Notes under the pieces: model-generated | Database searches by the model: none | Seen by the model: only the letters and a program-made list of their open reading frames with translations | Told to the model about the DNA's origin: nothing | Part shown: positions 5,055-6,061 of the stretch, piece after piece | Position numbering within the stretch: the first letter of the stretch is position 1 | Layout: each line of letters starts with the position of its first letter | Assembly (NCBI GenBank): GCA_027593305.1 | Contig: JAQCJA010000307.1 | Span: 1-6,061 of the forward strand | Length of the DNA stretch: 6,061 nt | Direction of reading: 5' to 3' | From: a bacterium | GTDB lineage: Bacteria; Latescibacterota; UBA2968; UBA8231 | Program-made: the position numbers and the translations under genes

Positions 5055-5704
5055 TGACTGCACAATTCTACAAGGCTCACAGCCGGCCGATGAAGGAATG
5101 TCCTTCGTCGGCCGTTTCTGTATTCGCAGGAACCCTGTCCGGGACAACCTTCCTGCTTCTTGGCCTGTTGCTGATCGCCCGGCCATCGACTGCAGACGAG
5201 GGAGCGCGGCACCGTTCGCTGTTGGCGGAGTTGGCCGAGCGCCAGCAGGCAGCAACTCCCTACGTTGTGATCGACACCCGGGACAATCGGATTCTGCTCC
5301 GTGATCGCCAGCACGATGTGCTGCGTGAGGCTCTGTGCGCGACCGGTGCTGCCCGCCGCTTTGAGGGCCCAAAGGCGTACAAACACACCTGGGTTTTTAC
5401 CACACCCAAGGGGCGTTTTCAGGTGCTGCGCAAGGTCAGTGATCCCATCTGGACGCGGCCGGAGTGGGACTTCCTTGAAGCCGGCGAAGATATCCCGGTG
5501 TTCGCGGAGGACCCGCGGCGCTTTCAACGAGGGACCCTCGGCAGCCACGCCATCTATTTCATGCCGGATATCATGATTCACGGCACGCTGTACGAGATCA
5601 ATCTCGGCAGGAATATCACCCATGGCTGCGTGCGTGTCGGGGAACAGGACCTCACCTACCTGTACGAGAACGTCGAGACCGGCTGGCCGGTCTACGTCTT
5701 CTGA
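5054..5704 (+). CDS. YkuD-family L,D-transpeptidase, exported
   Basis: L,D-transpeptidases make 3-3 peptidoglycan cross-links or attach proteins to meso-diaminopimelate in the periplasm, using a catalytic cysteine. The motif IMIHGTLYEINLGR (His176) followed by THGCVRV (His190, Gly191, Cys192, Arg194) is the complete YkuD active site. The domain starts with the hairpin TPYVVIDTRDNRILLRD (68-84), continues through KHTWVFTTPKGRFQV and SDPIWTRPEWDFLEAGEDIPVF, and ends at the protein C-terminus. This layout is typical of the DPxWxxPxW subgroup of diderm transpeptidases. A hydrophobic segment (about 24-42) followed by RPSTADEG looks like a signal peptide, with possible cleavage after Ala47. ATG 5054 is chosen because it supplies basic residues before the hydrophobic core; ATG 5090 (codon 13) is the alternative. 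Neither has a good Shine-Dalgarno sequence, and both lie within or beside RNA hairpins. Confidence 0.92.
   Translation: MTAQFYKAHSRPMKECPSSAVSVFAGTLSGTTFLLLGLLLIARPSTADEGARHRSLLAELAERQQAATPYVVIDTRDNRILLRDRQHDVLREALCATGAARRFEGPKAYKHTWVFTTPKGRFQVLRKVSDPIWTRPEWDFLEAGEDIPVFAEDPRRFQRGTLGSHAIYFMPDIMIHGTLYEINLGRNITHGCVRVGEQDLTYLYENVETGWPVYVF
5084..5121 (+). terminator. Strong hairpin followed by T-rich run inside the first codons of the transpeptidase gene
   Basis: CGGCCGATGAAGGA (5084-5097) and TCCTTCGTCGGCCG (5101-5114) pair over all 14 positions (one G-U) around the three-base loop ATG. TTTCTGT follows immediately (5115-5121). This is the shape of a Rho-independent terminator on the + strand, though the T-run is interrupted. 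It lies inside the coding frame (codons 11-21), upstream of the signal-peptide hydrophobic core, and no ATG or GTG in frame follows it before that core. It is therefore either an attenuator of the transpeptidase, a terminator for the lipoprotein transcript that overlaps the next gene, or a translation-blocking structure. Confidence 0.55.
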
Positions 5705-5719
5705 GTCCGTCCCGCTTCT

Positions 5720-6061
5720 GTGAGACTTCTGCGACTTGCTGCGGCACTGATCCTTGCCATGTCCACTGTTCTTCGGGCGGATACCGAACTGGCACGCATC
5801 AACGACGCCCTTGAGGCTCTGATCGGACTCATCGACAGCGATCGTCCGTTTCTCGTGTTCGACAGGGGAGCGGCTGAACTGCGACTGCAGCATGGCAGTG
5901 CGATCCTGCGGCAGGCGCCGACGCTGGACGTGGTCGAGGACGGGCATGCGGAACTGACACAACGGCTGCAGAGCCGCTTGCGGCGATATGGCGCAGTACC
6001 ATTTCAGCCGATCGCCCCCGGGGCCTTCGACTGGGAGCAGTATCTGGCACTCGAGGCTGAT
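5720..6061 (+). CDS. Exported protein of unknown function, N-terminal part (3' end outside window), resembling the start of the transpeptidase domain
   Basis: An open frame begins with GTG at 5720, 15 bases after the transpeptidase stop, and runs 114 codons without a stop to the window edge. The N-terminus (M)RLLRLAAALILAMSTVLRA is a good Sec signal peptide with likely cleavage after Ala20. The mature start, DTELARINDALEALIGLID, looks helical. Residues 43-66 (RPFLVFDRGAAELRLQ then AILRQA) align with the transpeptidase next door at TPYVVIDTRDNRILLRD then DVLREA with one gap, so this may be a related beta-hairpin module. The rest (ELTQRLQSRLRRYG, GAFDWEQYLALEAD) is not recognised. No strong ribosome site is visible, and coupling to the upstream gene is likely. 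ATG at codon 14 would destroy the signal, so GTG is preferred. Whether a YkuD catalytic domain follows cannot be seen. Confidence 0.72.
   Translation, partial: MRLLRLAAALILAMSTVLRADTELARINDALEALIGLIDSDRPFLVFDRGAAELRLQHGSAILRQAPTLDVVEDGHAELTQRLQSRLRRYGAVPFQPIAPGAFDWEQYLALEAD

Noticed and set aside
4823..5962. A 379-codon open frame on the - strand opposite the lipoprotein, transpeptidase and partial gene
   Set aside because: It is again exactly codon-aligned with the + strand genes and crosses three of them and their gaps. The protein has no recognisable domain, and the + strand reading carries signal peptides and the HGCVR active site.

Overview
The window looks like chromosomal DNA from a GC-rich diderm (Gram-negative type) bacterium. 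The evidence is a GC-rich third codon position, an outer-membrane-type lipoprotein signal and an exported YkuD L,D-transpeptidase. Gene content fits a proteobacterium or another diderm lineage, but no marker here fixes the phylum. All nine supported genes lie on the + strand, tightly packed. No tRNA, rRNA, CRISPR array, insertion sequence or phage gene is visible.

Region 1 (1-3014) is a probable operon. It starts with the 3' part of recJ (single-strand DNA exonuclease), cut by the window edge. This overlaps by an ATGA junction with apgM (archaeal-type cofactor-independent phosphoglycerate mutase). After 18 bases comes a cytosolic glycerophosphodiester phosphodiesterase with a TTG start and an unusual arginine-rich C-terminal tail.

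Region 2 (3015-4202) opens with a good sigma70-type promoter and carries three small genes: a stand-alone cyclic-nucleotide-binding domain protein without a DNA-binding domain, a membrane-anchored zinc-ribbon protein with a highly acidic tail, and a membrane-anchored coiled-coil protein. The last two are one base apart. I do not recognise this trio as a described system.

Region 3 (4203-6061) is an envelope cluster: a possible promoter, an alanine-rich DUF4398-like helical lipoprotein, a YkuD-family L,D-transpeptidase with an intact catalytic motif, and the start of another exported protein that runs off the right edge. That protein's N-terminal segment resembles the corresponding segment of the transpeptidase beside it. 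Two RNA hairpins lie around the transpeptidase start. One is a 14-bp stem inside the first codons followed by a T-rich run, which looks like an attenuator or a terminator overlapping the gene.

The most interesting points are the hairpins at the transpeptidase start, the uncharacterised cNMP/zinc-ribbon/coiled-coil trio, and the lipoprotein/transpeptidase/transpeptidase-like cluster. Nothing here proves a new system; these are hypotheses from sequence reading alone.
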